Shown piece by piece: positions 1-8,553 of a stretch of DNA of 64,000 bases. This DNA is from JAEYZM01 sp943372195 (lineage in GTDB: Bacteria > Bacteroidota > Bacteroidia > Sphingobacteriales > Sphingobacteriaceae). The stretch is from NCBI GenBank assembly GCA_943372195.1, contig CALRXS010000005.1, forward strand, positions 62,001 through 126,000, given 5' to 3'. The notes beneath the pieces were generated by a model that made no database searches, had not been told where the DNA came from, and saw only the letters and a program-made list of their open reading frames with translations. Made by a program: the position numbers and the translations under genes. Numbering within the stretch: position 1 is the stretch's first letter; each line of letters begins with the position of its first letter.

Positions 1-1
1 T

Positions 2-1882
2 AGTGGTATTAATAACAGAGTAAATACTGCATGGGCAGGTGGTCTGGGAGCTGCGATGTCTACTGCTTTACCAATTTTCCCTGTATATAATCCGGATGGT
101 ACTTTCTTCACTGGTGGTGATAACCCGGTAAGAACTCAAGAATTAAAAAAATGGAGATCACAAGAATATAGAAGTATTAATGGTATCAATGCAGAGTATT
201 TAATCAACGATAGATTAAGTGTAAATGCTAATGCAAATTTAGATTACATGACTATTAATGATGATGAATATTCTCCAAAAGAATTGATATTGTCAAATCA
301 TGCTGGTTCTGCTAATCGTAATGAAGTAAATACAAGAAATTATAATTATTTCTTTCAATTGAATTACGATGTGAAGTTGCCTGTCGGACATAAATTAAAA
401 GCTATGGGTGGATATGAGTTTCAAAAATCACGTTCATTCTTTAGAAATAAATCTGCTAATGGTATGACTGGTGGTTTCTACGAACCAGATGCAAAAGTTG
501 ATGATTCATTGTATACCTATAATGAATCTTTAACAACTTCTAACGAATGGAAATTCAATAGTTATTTCACAAGATTGTCTTACTCATTCAATAATAAAAT
601 ATTTTTAGAAGGAACTTTAAGAGCAGATGGATCATCGAGATTTGGTGAAAATGTCAGAGTAGGTATTTTCCCAGGCGCCTCAATTGGTTGGTTGTTAACT
701 GAAGAAAGTTTTATGCAAGCATTCCCTTCAGTAAGTTTGTTGAAGTTAAAAGCTAGTTATGGTAAAAGTGGTAATGCAAACATTTCTGAAACTGCAAGAT
801 TTGCTCAGTATGGTGTAAGTCCGAATGGTTACAACGGACAAACCATCAGATATCCATTACAAATCGGAAACCCGGATTTAAAATGGGAAACATCTTTAAC
901 ATCTAATTTTGGTGTTGATTTAGGGTTATTCAGAGATCGTATTACAATTACAGCTGAATATTATAACAGAAATACAACAGGTGTATTGATGGATTTAGCT
1001 TTACCAACTTCAACAGGTTATAGTGGATACTATGGTAACGTAGGTGAAATCAATAACCGCGGATTTGAGTTTAGTGTTCAGTCAAGAAATATTGATAGAG
1101 ATTTTAAATGGACTACTCAATTCAACATCGCTAGAAATAGAAATGAAATTTTAAGTATTGGTCCGTTCTCTGAAGATGCTGTATCAGGTGGTACTAATGA
1201 TACAAGAGTAGTTGTAGGTCAACCAGTCGGCACTAACTTCCTAGTGAGATTCTCTCGTATTGACCCAACAACTGGTCGCCCTATTTATTTAGATATAAAT
1301 GGTAACGAAACATACACTTGGGACCCAGCGAATCGTGTTGCAGTAGGTAGTGTTTTGCCAGATGCAGTTGGTGGTATAACGAATTCATTCTCTTATAAGA
1401 ATTGGGATTTAAGTGTATTATTTAATTTTGTTTTAGGTGGTGATATTTACGAATCATCAGCAAAGCGTCAATTAGGAGTTGTAACGAATTGGAATATGCG
1501 TACTGATATATTTGACAGATGGCAAAAACCGGGTGATGTTGCAGCATTCCCACGCTTAACTTTAGAGACTGGCACATATGGTTCAGGTACACCTTGGATC
1601 AATACAACGATGTGGTTACACGATGGTACATTCGCACGTTTAAGAAATGTAACTATTGCGTATAGAGTACCTCGTAAGACATTAGATAAGTTGAAAATTC
1701 AATCAGCTCGTGTAGCATTCATTGGAACTAACCTTTTAACATTTACAAAATACCCAGGCTTAGATCCAGAAATTGCACGTGACTTTGAGAATGCAACTGA
1801 TAGAAATATGAGTCCGAATATTACTTATTTGACTCCGCCTCAAGAAAAAACATTTACATTACAATTAAGCGTAACATTCTAA
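2..1882 (+). CDS. SusC/RagA-family TonB-linked outer membrane protein (5' end outside window)
   Basis: This is the C-terminal part of a SusC-like TonB-dependent porin that imports a glycan or peptide together with its SusD partner. The reading frame is open from base 2, so the true start lies upstream; about 626 codons are visible. They hold the beta-barrel, with typical SusC features: alternating aromatic strands, a stretch near bases 870-930 containing NPDLKWETS, a segment with NNRGFEF, and a C-terminus ending in phenylalanine as expected for outer-membrane assembly. The SusD-like gene starts 4 bases after the stop, which supports the pairing. The substrate cannot be told from the barrel. 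Confidence 0.93.
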   Translation, partial: SGINNRVNTAWAGGLGAAMSTALPIFPVYNPDGTFFTGGDNPVRTQELKKWRSQEYRSINGINAEYLINDRLSVNANANLDYMTINDDEYSPKELILSNHAGSANRNEVNTRNYNYFFQLNYDVKLPVGHKLKAMGGYEFQKSRSFFRNKSANGMTGGFYEPDAKVDDSLYTYNESLTTSNEWKFNSYFTRLSYSFNNKIFLEGTLRADGSSRFGENVRVGIFPGASIGWLLTEESFMQAFPSVSLLKLKASYGKSGNANISETARFAQYGVSPNGYNGQTIRYPLQIGNPDLKWETSLTSNFGVDLGLFRDRITITAEYYNRNTTGVLMDLALPTSTGYSGYYGNVGEINNRGFEFSVQSRNIDRDFKWTTQFNIARNRNEILSIGPFSEDAVSGGTNDTRVVVGQPVGTNFLVRFSRIDPTTGRPIYLDINGNETYTWDPANRVAVGSVLPDAVGGITNSFSYKNWDLSVLFNFVLGGDIYESSAKRQLGVVTNWNMRTDIFDRWQKPGDVAAFPRLTLETGTYGSGTPWINTTMWLHDGTFARLRNVTIAYRVPRKTLDKLKIQSARVAFIGTNLLTFTKYPGLDPEIARDFENATDRNMSPNITYLTPPQEKTFTLQLSVTF

Positions 1883-1886
1883 GAAT

Positions 1887-3311
1887 ATGAAAAAGTTAAA
1901 CATAAAAATTACGATCGTTTTCTTGATGTTCTTAGGTATTACAATAAGTGCATGTAACGATCAATTAGATATAAATCCTGATACGGTTTTATTACCAGAA
2001 GAGGCTATTACCAATGAAGCTGAATTACAAGAACTATTAGTTTCTTGTTACGATGCTTTAGCAAATCAATACGATGGTAATATTCAAATTTATAGTGATC
2101 TATTATCAGATGATTTAGCTAGGCCATTTAATGATGGTGCTGGATATAGAAATGAAGTTTGGGATAGAAATACAAACATCTTTAATTCGGATGTTGGAAA
2201 TCTTTGGAGAGAATTATATTTACCCATTATGCGTGTAAATGCAATCGAAGATAATTTCGAAAGATTAGGCATATCTGAAGCAACACGTTTAAGAATGCGT
2301 GCAGAAGGTAAGTTCATTAGAGCTTTATGTCATTTTGAATTATTGAGATTATGGGCACAGCCTTATGGCTACACTCCAGATAATTCACATTTAGGTATAG
2401 TTCTTAGAGATAAAACAGATTATCAACCTAAGGCTAGGTCTACTGTAGCAGAATGCTATAATTTTATTATTGATGATTTAAATTATGCAGTGGCTAATTT
2501 ACCAGCAAGTAATACAATATTTGCAGATAAAGATGCAGCTCGTGCACTGTTAGCTATGGTTTATTTTCAAATGAATAAACACTCTGATGCATTACCATTA
2601 TTAAATACTGTAATTGATGGTGGTAGATTTGCACTAAGTGATTCAATCGATAGATATTATCCGAACCCTACTTCAAGTTTTATCGTAAATCCGGAAGTTA
2701 TTTTTGGTTTTGTTACAATTGGTTCTAATGACAATCGTGCCGATGATTTAGTAGGTTCATATAGAAATGACTTAGGTACACCATCATTAGGTATTCGCAA
2801 AGAATTATATGATTTAATTAATAGCGATACTACAGATACTAGAGCTAAATTAGTTGGTGTAGTAAATGAAGGTCAAGCTAATGAATATTATGTATGCAAA
2901 AAGTACAACAATGAATATTTTGCTTCACCTTGCTTAACTTTAACTCAGTTATTATTAACTAGAGCAGAAGCCGCTGCTGAAACAAATGATTTAACAACAG
3001 CTTCAAGCGATATTAATAAAATTATAGCCAGAGCTTACCCAGGTAATGCAACAAAATTAACTAATGCAGGACTTGGAGTGGCAAGCTTATTGACGGTTAT
3101 TAGAGAAGAAAGAAGAAAAGAATTGTTTTGTGAAGGTGATAGAACTCAATCTTTAAAGAGAATTGGTGCATTTGGATTGACTTCTCAATTACCGGTAAAC
3201 GGATTAACCATTCGTAATGCTCCATGGAATTGCCCAGGTATGGCTTTACAGTTCCCTGCAGTTGAAAGATCTAATCTTTTTATCATGAATGAAACAGGTG
3301 GTTGTAACTAA
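1887..3311 (+). CDS. SusD/RagB-family nutrient-binding outer membrane lipoprotein
   Basis: A surface lipoprotein that acts as the lid and ligand-binding partner of the preceding SusC-like porin. The N-terminus is a lipoprotein signal peptide with a lipobox ending at Cys23 (ISAC), and the mature protein begins NDQLDINPD, a common SusD opening. TPR-like helices follow (RAEGKFIRALCHFELLRLW region, then RALLAMVYFQMNKHSDAL), and the C-terminal part has the usual motif IREERRKELFCEGDR. The length of 474 residues is normal. No glycoside hydrolase or peptidase gene follows, so the ligand is unknown. Confidence 0.95.
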   Translation: MKKLNIKITIVFLMFLGITISACNDQLDINPDTVLLPEEAITNEAELQELLVSCYDALANQYDGNIQIYSDLLSDDLARPFNDGAGYRNEVWDRNTNIFNSDVGNLWRELYLPIMRVNAIEDNFERLGISEATRLRMRAEGKFIRALCHFELLRLWAQPYGYTPDNSHLGIVLRDKTDYQPKARSTVAECYNFIIDDLNYAVANLPASNTIFADKDAARALLAMVYFQMNKHSDALPLLNTVIDGGRFALSDSIDRYYPNPTSSFIVNPEVIFGFVTIGSNDNRADDLVGSYRNDLGTPSLGIRKELYDLINSDTTDTRAKLVGVVNEGQANEYYVCKKYNNEYFASPCLTLTQLLLTRAEAAAETNDLTTASSDINKIIARAYPGNATKLTNAGLGVASLLTVIREERRKELFCEGDRTQSLKRIGAFGLTSQLPVNGLTIRNAPWNCPGMALQFPAVERSNLFIMNETGGCN

Positions 3312-3329
3312 TTTATTTAATTAATAAAT

Positions 3330-3824
3330 ATGAAAAAGATATTATTACTTATGCTTTCAGTAACAGTTGTACTGTCAGCATGTAAAAAGGAATACGAAGA
3401 GATAGGAGTGCCATCAAGTAAATTTGAGGGTGCAACTGCAGATTGGGGATTGACGTCGTTTAAAGTAACTGATAAGGCGGCTATTGTTGAAGAGTCGATG
3501 GACATGACAGATTACTTCTCAAGTAACGTAATTAAACCGAACATCAGATTTTATACTGAAGGGACTGATACATTGTATTCATGTGATACAACAGGCTTAC
3601 CAATGAATATTTTTGAATCGGTAAATGGTAAATGGAGATTTGACGATAATAATTTTCCGACGAAAATTATATTAATGCCTACTGGCACAACAAATCAAAT
3701 TGAATTTAAATTAATGGCTCCTATCAGAGTGGTTGATCAGAAAATGATTTTACGTAAATCAATTATCTGTAAAGACAAAGAAGTAGCAGCTTATGATTTG
3801 GAGTTTATTCGTCGTACTAATTAA
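3330..3824 (+). CDS. Small secreted lipoprotein, possibly lipocalin-like
   Basis: A 164-residue predicted lipoprotein encoded 18 bases after the SusD-like gene and surely part of the same transcript. It has a short signal peptide with lipobox cysteine at residue 18 (LSAC), followed by a lysine/glutamate-rich linker. The rest is beta-strand rich, with the segment GKWRFDDNNFPTKIIL resembling strands of small lipocalin-like (DUF5004-type) proteins found in Bacteroidota nutrient-uptake loci. That family assignment rests on general appearance only. It may be an accessory surface protein of the SusCD pair. Confidence 0.75.
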   Translation: MKKILLLMLSVTVVLSACKKEYEEIGVPSSKFEGATADWGLTSFKVTDKAAIVEESMDMTDYFSSNVIKPNIRFYTEGTDTLYSCDTTGLPMNIFESVNGKWRFDDNNFPTKIILMPTGTTNQIEFKLMAPIRVVDQKMILRKSIICKDKEVAAYDLEFIRRTN

Positions 3825-3834
3825 TCTTAGCATC

Positions 3835-4707
3835 ATGAAAAAGATATTATTAATTCTATCAATCGTTTTCTCAACGATTAATTTAGTGAACGGACAAGCT
3901 GCATGGATTGAACCAGATCCCACTATTGTAACTTCTACAGTTCGTTTATATGTTGATTTTGATAAACTAGACCCTAGTTTAGAACATAACACATTATTGA
4001 AAGCTCATCCGGGTCCGTTTTACATCTGGACATGGTCTCCATTCGAGCACCCAACAGGTTCACCAAAAGTAAATGGTGAAGGTGAAAAGCCTTGGAAGAA
4101 TTCGAATGAAATTTTAAAAATGACTAAGGATGATACTAAAGGTCCAAACGTTTACTATTATGAAATGATACCTACTGAGTTTTACGAAGTATCAGCTTCT
4201 GATGTTTACTCTAAAGGTATTAGCTTCTTAGTAAAGCCTAAAGACGGAGGTGGATACGGTGAACCAGATATTAAATCTAATGACTTGGTAATTCCTGTAA
4301 GTCCGCCGAAATTAGACAAAGGTACTCTTTACCCTTTCCCATCTAGCATCATTCAAAGTCAATTAACATGTATTGTTTATGATAATGCTATTGAGAAAAA
4401 AGTGACCATGCAAAATTTAGCAGATGGAGATGCTTTATTATATATCAAAGCAACTGTTGAGGATACTGCAACTGCTGTAACTTCAACTATTGAACCTTCA
4501 AGATTTTTACAATTACAAAACAATCCGAAACTTACTATGAAGAAAGATGCTTCAGGTAAATTTAAATTGTACATGATACCAAATCAATTTTTGAACATCC
4601 CGGCAGGATCTGTTTTAAAAGAAATCGAATTAACAATTCGTAAGCGAGCATGGGCAGGTGGAGCAGATCAGATAGATGAGAGGGTGAAGTTTAAGGGCTG
4701 CGAGTAA
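3835..4707 (+). CDS. Secreted protein of unknown function in SusCD operon
   Basis: A 290-residue exported protein starting at the ATG at 3835. An upstream in-frame ATG at 3793 lies inside the preceding gene and would bury the signal peptide, so it is rejected. The signal peptide (about residues 1-20, ending VNGQ) leads into AAWIEPDPT and a region with the aromatic motif GPFYIWTW, reminiscent of Ig-like or carbohydrate-binding modules in glycan-utilisation loci. No catalytic motif is visible. As the last gene of the operon, just before a strong hairpin, it is probably a periplasmic or surface accessory to the SusCD transporter. I do not recognise its family. Confidence 0.75.
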   Translation: MKKILLILSIVFSTINLVNGQAAWIEPDPTIVTSTVRLYVDFDKLDPSLEHNTLLKAHPGPFYIWTWSPFEHPTGSPKVNGEGEKPWKNSNEILKMTKDDTKGPNVYYYEMIPTEFYEVSASDVYSKGISFLVKPKDGGGYGEPDIKSNDLVIPVSPPKLDKGTLYPFPSSIIQSQLTCIVYDNAIEKKVTMQNLADGDALLYIKATVEDTATAVTSTIEPSRFLQLQNNPKLTMKKDASGKFKLYMIPNQFLNIPAGSVLKEIELTIRKRAWAGGADQIDERVKFKGCE

Positions 4708-4710
4708 TTC

Positions 4711-4738
4711 GTATTCAGTATTCCGTATTCTGTATTCC
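4711..4738 (+). repeat. Left heptamer array, four units of GTATTCN
   Basis: Four perfect-phase 7-base units (GTATTC followed by A, C, T, C) begin 4 bases after the stop codon of the preceding gene. The same heptamer occurs four times in inverted orientation at 5208-5235, on the far side of the four-helix-bundle gene. Confidence 0.9.
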
Positions 4739-4739
4739 G

Positions 4740-4776
4740 AATCCCGTAATTTGAAGAGATTACGGGATTTTGTTTT
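4740..4776. terminator. Bidirectional intrinsic terminator after the SusCD operon
   Basis: An 11-bp perfect stem (AATCCCGTAAT pairing with ATTACGGGATT) with an 8-base loop is followed by TTTGTTTTT. It can end the plus-strand SusCD transcript and, read backwards, lies at the stop codon of the minus-strand four-helix gene, whose stop (4760-4762) is within the stem. Confidence 0.85.
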
Positions 4777-5122
4777 TAATTGAATTTTGAAGATTATAAT
4801 TCATTCTGATTATATGATTTGTTTTTGTTAGCAAATCAGTTTTTATTTCATCATCTATGAATTTGAATTTATGAGCCAGAATAATAAATGTTTCTAATTC
4901 ATAAGTAGACCCATTTGCAATAGATAGAAAATTTAAGAATTCTTTATTTGAGTTTCTACCTGCACCTTCTGAGATATTAGCAGCAATAGAAGTGGAGCAT
5001 CTTTTTATCTGATTCGTTATGCCATAAAGCTCATTTTTTGGGAAAAACTTTGCAACCTCGTATATATCGTATGCTAAATCAATTGCTTTTGTCCATATAT
5101 GTAAATCCTTCACTGAATGCAT
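4760..5122 (-). CDS. Four helix bundle protein, 23S rRNA intervening-sequence (S23/IVP) family
   Basis: A 120-residue all-helical protein of the family named after proteins encoded in 23S rRNA intervening sequences; the fold is related to the Avd accessory protein of diversity-generating retroelements. Visible hallmarks are the opening DLHIWTKAIDLAYDIYEVAKFFP, the conserved segment QIKRCSTSIAANISEGAGR and the helix with NGSTYELETFIILAHK. Its cellular role is not established. The gene stands alone between convergent neighbours, is enclosed by inverted GTATTCN heptamer arrays, and has a palindrome (CTACAAATATTGTAG) abutting its start codon. It is not inside an rRNA gene here. Confidence 0.93.
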   Translation of the reverse strand: MHSVKDLHIWTKAIDLAYDIYEVAKFFPKNELYGITNQIKRCSTSIAANISEGAGRNSNKEFLNFLSIANGSTYELETFIILAHKFKFIDDEIKTDLLTKTNHIIRMNYNLQNSIKNKIP

Positions 5123-5137
5123 CTACAAATATTGTAG
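5123..5137. promoter_or_regulatory. Palindrome abutting the start codon of the four-helix gene
   Basis: CTACAA-ATA-TTGTAG is an inverted repeat lying immediately upstream of the ATG at 5120-5122 (minus strand). It could be an operator or a hairpin covering the initiation region. A second short hairpin (5157-5170, CTGCA/TGCAG, followed by six T) lies further upstream. Confidence 0.4.
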
Positions 5138-5207
5138 AGAAAGCATATTATGTCAACTGCACTTATGCAGGTTTTTTCATGCAACCAAATCTAAAATTTA
5201 GCACATC

Positions 5208-5235
5208 GGAATACGGAATACTGAATACGGAATAC
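5208..5235 (-). repeat. Right heptamer array, four inverted units of GTATTCN
   Basis: On the plus strand this reads GGAATAC, GGAATAC, TGAATAC, GGAATAC, the reverse complement of the left array type at 4711-4738. The last base is also the first plus-strand base of the stop codon (5235-5237) of the minus-strand glycosyltransferase gene. Confidence 0.9.
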
Positions 5236-5978
5236 TACTTTTTATATATCCTACGCTTGCCAATTCCTAATTTCTCCAAAAAATACCCAACCGATACCGA
5301 CAACACTCCCAACCCATAAATAGTACTGCGTCTGAAATTAATCGATGATGCTTCTTCGAAATATTTTGTAGGGCAAGTTACTTCTGCGATGTCGAATCCT
5401 TCGAAACATATTTGAGCAATCATTTGATTGTCGAATACGAAATCATCTGAGTTATTATGATATTTTACTGATTGTAAAACTGTTTTTGAAAATGCTCTAT
5501 AGCCTGTATGATACTCTGATAGTTTTTGTCCCATCAAAATATTTTGCGTTAAGGTTAAAAATCTATTCGCAATGTATTTATACATCGGCATACCACCTTT
5601 TAAAGCACCTTTGCCTAATATTCTTGATCCGAAGACTACATGGTATAAATCATTACCAATGATACTTGTCATTGCTGGTATTAGCTTTGGAGTATATTGA
5701 TAATCGGGGTGAAGCATGATAACAATATCTGCACCTAATTCTAATGCTTTGTCGTAACATGTTTTTTGATTACCACCATAGCCTTTGTTTTTTTCGTGAC
5801 GAATCACATGTTTAATACCAATTTGTTTGGCTAGTTCTGATGTATTGTCTTTGCTTGCATCATCCACCAAAATAACTTCATCAACAATATCCATTGGAAT
5901 TTCTTTGTAAGTTATTTCTAAAGTTGGTGCTGCATTGTATGCCGGCAACACTACGACTACTTTTTTACCATTAAACAT
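5235..5978 (-). CDS. Glycosyltransferase family 2, dolichol-phosphate-mannose-synthase-like
   Basis: A 247-residue GT-A fold glycosyltransferase that probably moves a sugar from a nucleotide donor to a lipid phosphate or envelope glycan. It shows the nucleotide-binding start VVVVLPAYNAAPTLE, the acidic pair at residues 39-40 (LVDDASKDN), a KGYGGNQK motif, and HPDYQY near residues 90-95 in place of the classic DxD. A weakly hydrophobic C-terminal segment (SVSVGYFLEKLG) may associate with the membrane. It starts 12 bases from the end of the M3 peptidase gene and is likely co-transcribed with it. Acceptor and donor are unknown. Confidence 0.92.
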   Translation of the reverse strand: MFNGKKVVVVLPAYNAAPTLEITYKEIPMDIVDEVILVDDASKDNTSELAKQIGIKHVIRHEKNKGYGGNQKTCYDKALELGADIVIMLHPDYQYTPKLIPAMTSIIGNDLYHVVFGSRILGKGALKGGMPMYKYIANRFLTLTQNILMGQKLSEYHTGYRAFSKTVLQSVKYHNNSDDFVFDNQMIAQICFEGFDIAEVTCPTKYFEEASSINFRRSTIYGLGVLSVSVGYFLEKLGIGKRRIYKK

Positions 5979-5989
5979 AATTGGTCAAA

Positions 5990-7702
5990 TTATTTATTTA
6001 GTGATTCTAACTCTTCTTTTATAAAATCAATTAAGCTGTGAATATAGGTTTGAGAAAAGTCAAACGAAATTCCAGCAGTGCTGTAAATTTCAGGAATGCT
6101 TTTCGTATATCCAAGTTTCAATGCATCCATATACTGATTTAGTGCTTTTGATTCATCTGATTTGAAGTTTTTGAATATGGCAATAGCTGCTAATTGTGCG
6201 ATTGCATATTCTATATAGTAAAATGGCACTTCAAATAAATGCAATTGTTTTTGCCATAAATTCAATTTAAATTCTTCGTAACCTTCCCAGTTGACAAAGT
6301 TTGAGCCGAATCTGTCAAAACATTCTTCCCATGCTTGCTCTCTTTCTTTTATTGTATGATTCGGATGTGTGTATATCCAATGTTGAAATGCGTCTATTGT
6401 TGCTACCCAAGGTAAAGTTTTTAAACAATCTTTTAATTGCTCTTCTTTTGCTCTTAGTAAATTATCTTCATTTTCGAAAAATACATTCCAATGTTTCATA
6501 GAAATTAATTCCATACTCATTGAAGCTACTTCAGCAACTTCTGATGGTACTCGCTTGAAATCATTAATCTCTAAATGATTCGATAAAAACGTATGCACTG
6601 CATGTCCGCCTTCGTGTACCATCGTCGTTAAATCACGCATTGCATTAGCTGAATTCATGAATATAAAGGGAGCAGCACTTTCTGCAAGCGGATAGTTGTA
6701 ACCACCTGGTGCCTTTCCTTTTCTTGATTCAAGATCTATGAGCTTATGCTCTTTCATTGTTTTGAGTTTCTCACCAAAATAGGGGTGTAGTTTATCAAAA
6801 CATAGAATAGTTTTATTTAATAAGTCATCTGGACCGTTGAATGGTATTAATGCTGCTTTACCACTTACATCTACTTCCGTATCGAATGGTTTTAATACAT
6901 CAAGCTGCATTTTACTTCTTCTTTTTTCACTTAAAGATTTTAGTAAGGGTACTACTTCCTTTTCGATTGCATTATGAAAATTAAAACAATCTTCAGCAGT
7001 ATAATCGAATCGACCTAATGCTTTAAACATATAGTCGCGATAATTCTCAAAGCCTGCATTTACAGCAACTTGATGTCTGATTTTTACGAGTTTTGAAAAT
7101 AGTTCATCAAGTTCAGCTTTATTTTGAATTCTACGTTGTTGAATTTTCTCATAAACAACTTTACGAATTTCTCTATCTGTATTTTTTAGAAAATTACTTG
7201 CTTGTTCAAGTGTATATTCTTTGCCATCATGCTCTATAGACATTGTACCTACAATGGCTCCAAATTTTTGTTGTTCAACTTGAAGTTCCATATTCAATGG
7301 AATGTTTTCTTGTCTGAAAATTTCAATTTGAGTTTTTAGAGAACGAATGTAAATTCCGTATGTAGATTGATCTAGTTGATCAATGAATTCACATGATAAG
7401 AACTTTTCATTTAATTGATTGCTATATTCAGAAAGTTTTGGTTCTATTTCTGTTGCGAAATATTCAAAATCTTTTTGATGATTTTCATCAGTAGTATTGC
7501 ATGTCATTCTGATATATCGCCATGCAAAGTCTTCTTCTAATATTGCCTCTAATTCACTTCGTTTTTTCAACCATCCGTATAAATTATTTAGAGACTCGAT
7601 TGAATCATTTAATAATGATTGATAATAGGGCTCAATATTTTCCCAAGTAATTATTAAATCATTCTTAACAAATGTTCTTTCTAACTTATCTAATTCGTAC
7701 AT
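5990..7702 (-). CDS. M3 family oligoendopeptidase (PepF-like)
   Basis: A cytosolic zinc metallopeptidase of 570 residues that degrades short peptides. The zinc motif HEGGH lies at residues 363-367 (TMVHEGGHAVHTF), and a downstream helix with EVAEVASMSMEL supplies the expected glutamate ligand. The long helical N-terminal region (residues 1-200) is typical of M3/PepF enzymes, and the length is usual for the Bacteroidota form. The start lies 2 bases after the stop of the prenyltransferase gene, suggesting an operon with it and the downstream glycosyltransferase. No signal peptide is seen. Confidence 0.94.
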   Translation of the reverse strand: MYELDKLERTFVKNDLIITWENIEPYYQSLLNDSIESLNNLYGWLKKRSELEAILEEDFAWRYIRMTCNTTDENHQKDFEYFATEIEPKLSEYSNQLNEKFLSCEFIDQLDQSTYGIYIRSLKTQIEIFRQENIPLNMELQVEQQKFGAIVGTMSIEHDGKEYTLEQASNFLKNTDREIRKVVYEKIQQRRIQNKAELDELFSKLVKIRHQVAVNAGFENYRDYMFKALGRFDYTAEDCFNFHNAIEKEVVPLLKSLSEKRRSKMQLDVLKPFDTEVDVSGKAALIPFNGPDDLLNKTILCFDKLHPYFGEKLKTMKEHKLIDLESRKGKAPGGYNYPLAESAAPFIFMNSANAMRDLTTMVHEGGHAVHTFLSNHLEINDFKRVPSEVAEVASMSMELISMKHWNVFFENEDNLLRAKEEQLKDCLKTLPWVATIDAFQHWIYTHPNHTIKEREQAWEECFDRFGSNFVNWEGYEEFKLNLWQKQLHLFEVPFYYIEYAIAQLAAIAIFKNFKSDESKALNQYMDALKLGYTKSIPEIYSTAGISFDFSQTYIHSLIDFIKEELESLNK

Positions 7703-7704
7703 AT

Positions 7705-8553
7705 TTATAAGAAATAATTAATCAAATAGAATGTTGCAAACACAACACTTGCAATACCATTGGTTGTCATGAATGCGATATTTACTTTGCTTAAATCGTT
7801 TGGTTTAACAAGTCGATGCTGATAAACTAACATAGCAATATAAATGGCTGTACCTACCCAATACCAAATACCATAATTTTCTTGTAAGCCTGGTATAATG
7901 ATAAATAATGCTGATATGATGTGTAATATGCTTGATAATTTTAGTGAATTATTTACTCCCATATAAGCAGGCACAGAATGTAATGATAAAGATTTATCGA
8001 ATTCTTCATCTTGTAAAGAATAGATAATATCGAAACCACTTACCCAAGTTAATACTGCTAATGAATACCAAATCGGAGTAATGGCGAATTCACCAGTAAT
8101 AACTAGATATGCACCAATAGGAGCGAGTGATAAACCGAGTCCGAGTACAAAATGACACAATGCCGTAAATCTTTTCATATAACTATATGAAAGCACAATC
8201 AACAAAGCTATTGGTGAAAGATAAAAGCAAAGGGTATTAATGAAATAAGTAGTTGCAATAAAAATTATGCTATTTAAAATAACAAAGATTAATGCAGAAT
8301 TTGCAGATACAATACCTGCGGGTATTTCACGGTTTTTCGTACGCGGATTTTTAATATCAATATCTCGATCGATATAGCGATTAAATGCCATTGCAGCGCT
8401 ACGTGCAGTAATCATACACACTAACATCAGAATGAATAATTTCAAATCAAAGGTGTTAGATGTTTTTTCTAATGCTAAGAAGTAGCCTATTACTGCAAAG
8501 GGTAAAGCAAAAATGGTATGACTAAATTTTATTAATGATAAATAGTTTTTCAT
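7705..8553 (-). CDS. ubiA: UbiA-family polyprenyltransferase, quinone biosynthesis
   Basis: An integral membrane prenyltransferase of 282 residues that joins a polyprenyl chain to an aromatic acid in quinone synthesis. The first aspartate motif NRYIDRDID (N58, D62, D66) and the second, DEEFDK, bind diphosphate through magnesium; about eight hydrophobic helices are visible. The motif IKNPRTKNREIPAG is characteristic of the UbiA/MqnP group. Bacteroidota make menaquinone, so the product may serve menaquinone synthesis (MqnP-like) rather than ubiquinone; the symbol follows the family name. The start overlaps the end of yihA by 4 bases. Confidence 0.88.
   Translation of the reverse strand: MKNYLSLIKFSHTIFALPFAVIGYFLALEKTSNTFDLKLFILMLVCMITARSAAMAFNRYIDRDIDIKNPRTKNREIPAGIVSANSALIFVILNSIIFIATTYFINTLCFYLSPIALLIVLSYSYMKRFTALCHFVLGLGLSLAPIGAYLVITGEFAITPIWYSLAVLTWVSGFDIIYSLQDEEFDKSLSLHSVPAYMGVNNSLKLSSILHIISALFIIIPGLQENYGIWYWVGTAIYIAMLVYQHRLVKPNDLSKVNIAFMTTNGIASVVFATFYLINYFL

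Noticed and set aside
4711..5235. Heptamer arrays considered as a CRISPR-like array
   Set aside because: Units are contiguous without spacers, are only four per side and there are no cas genes.
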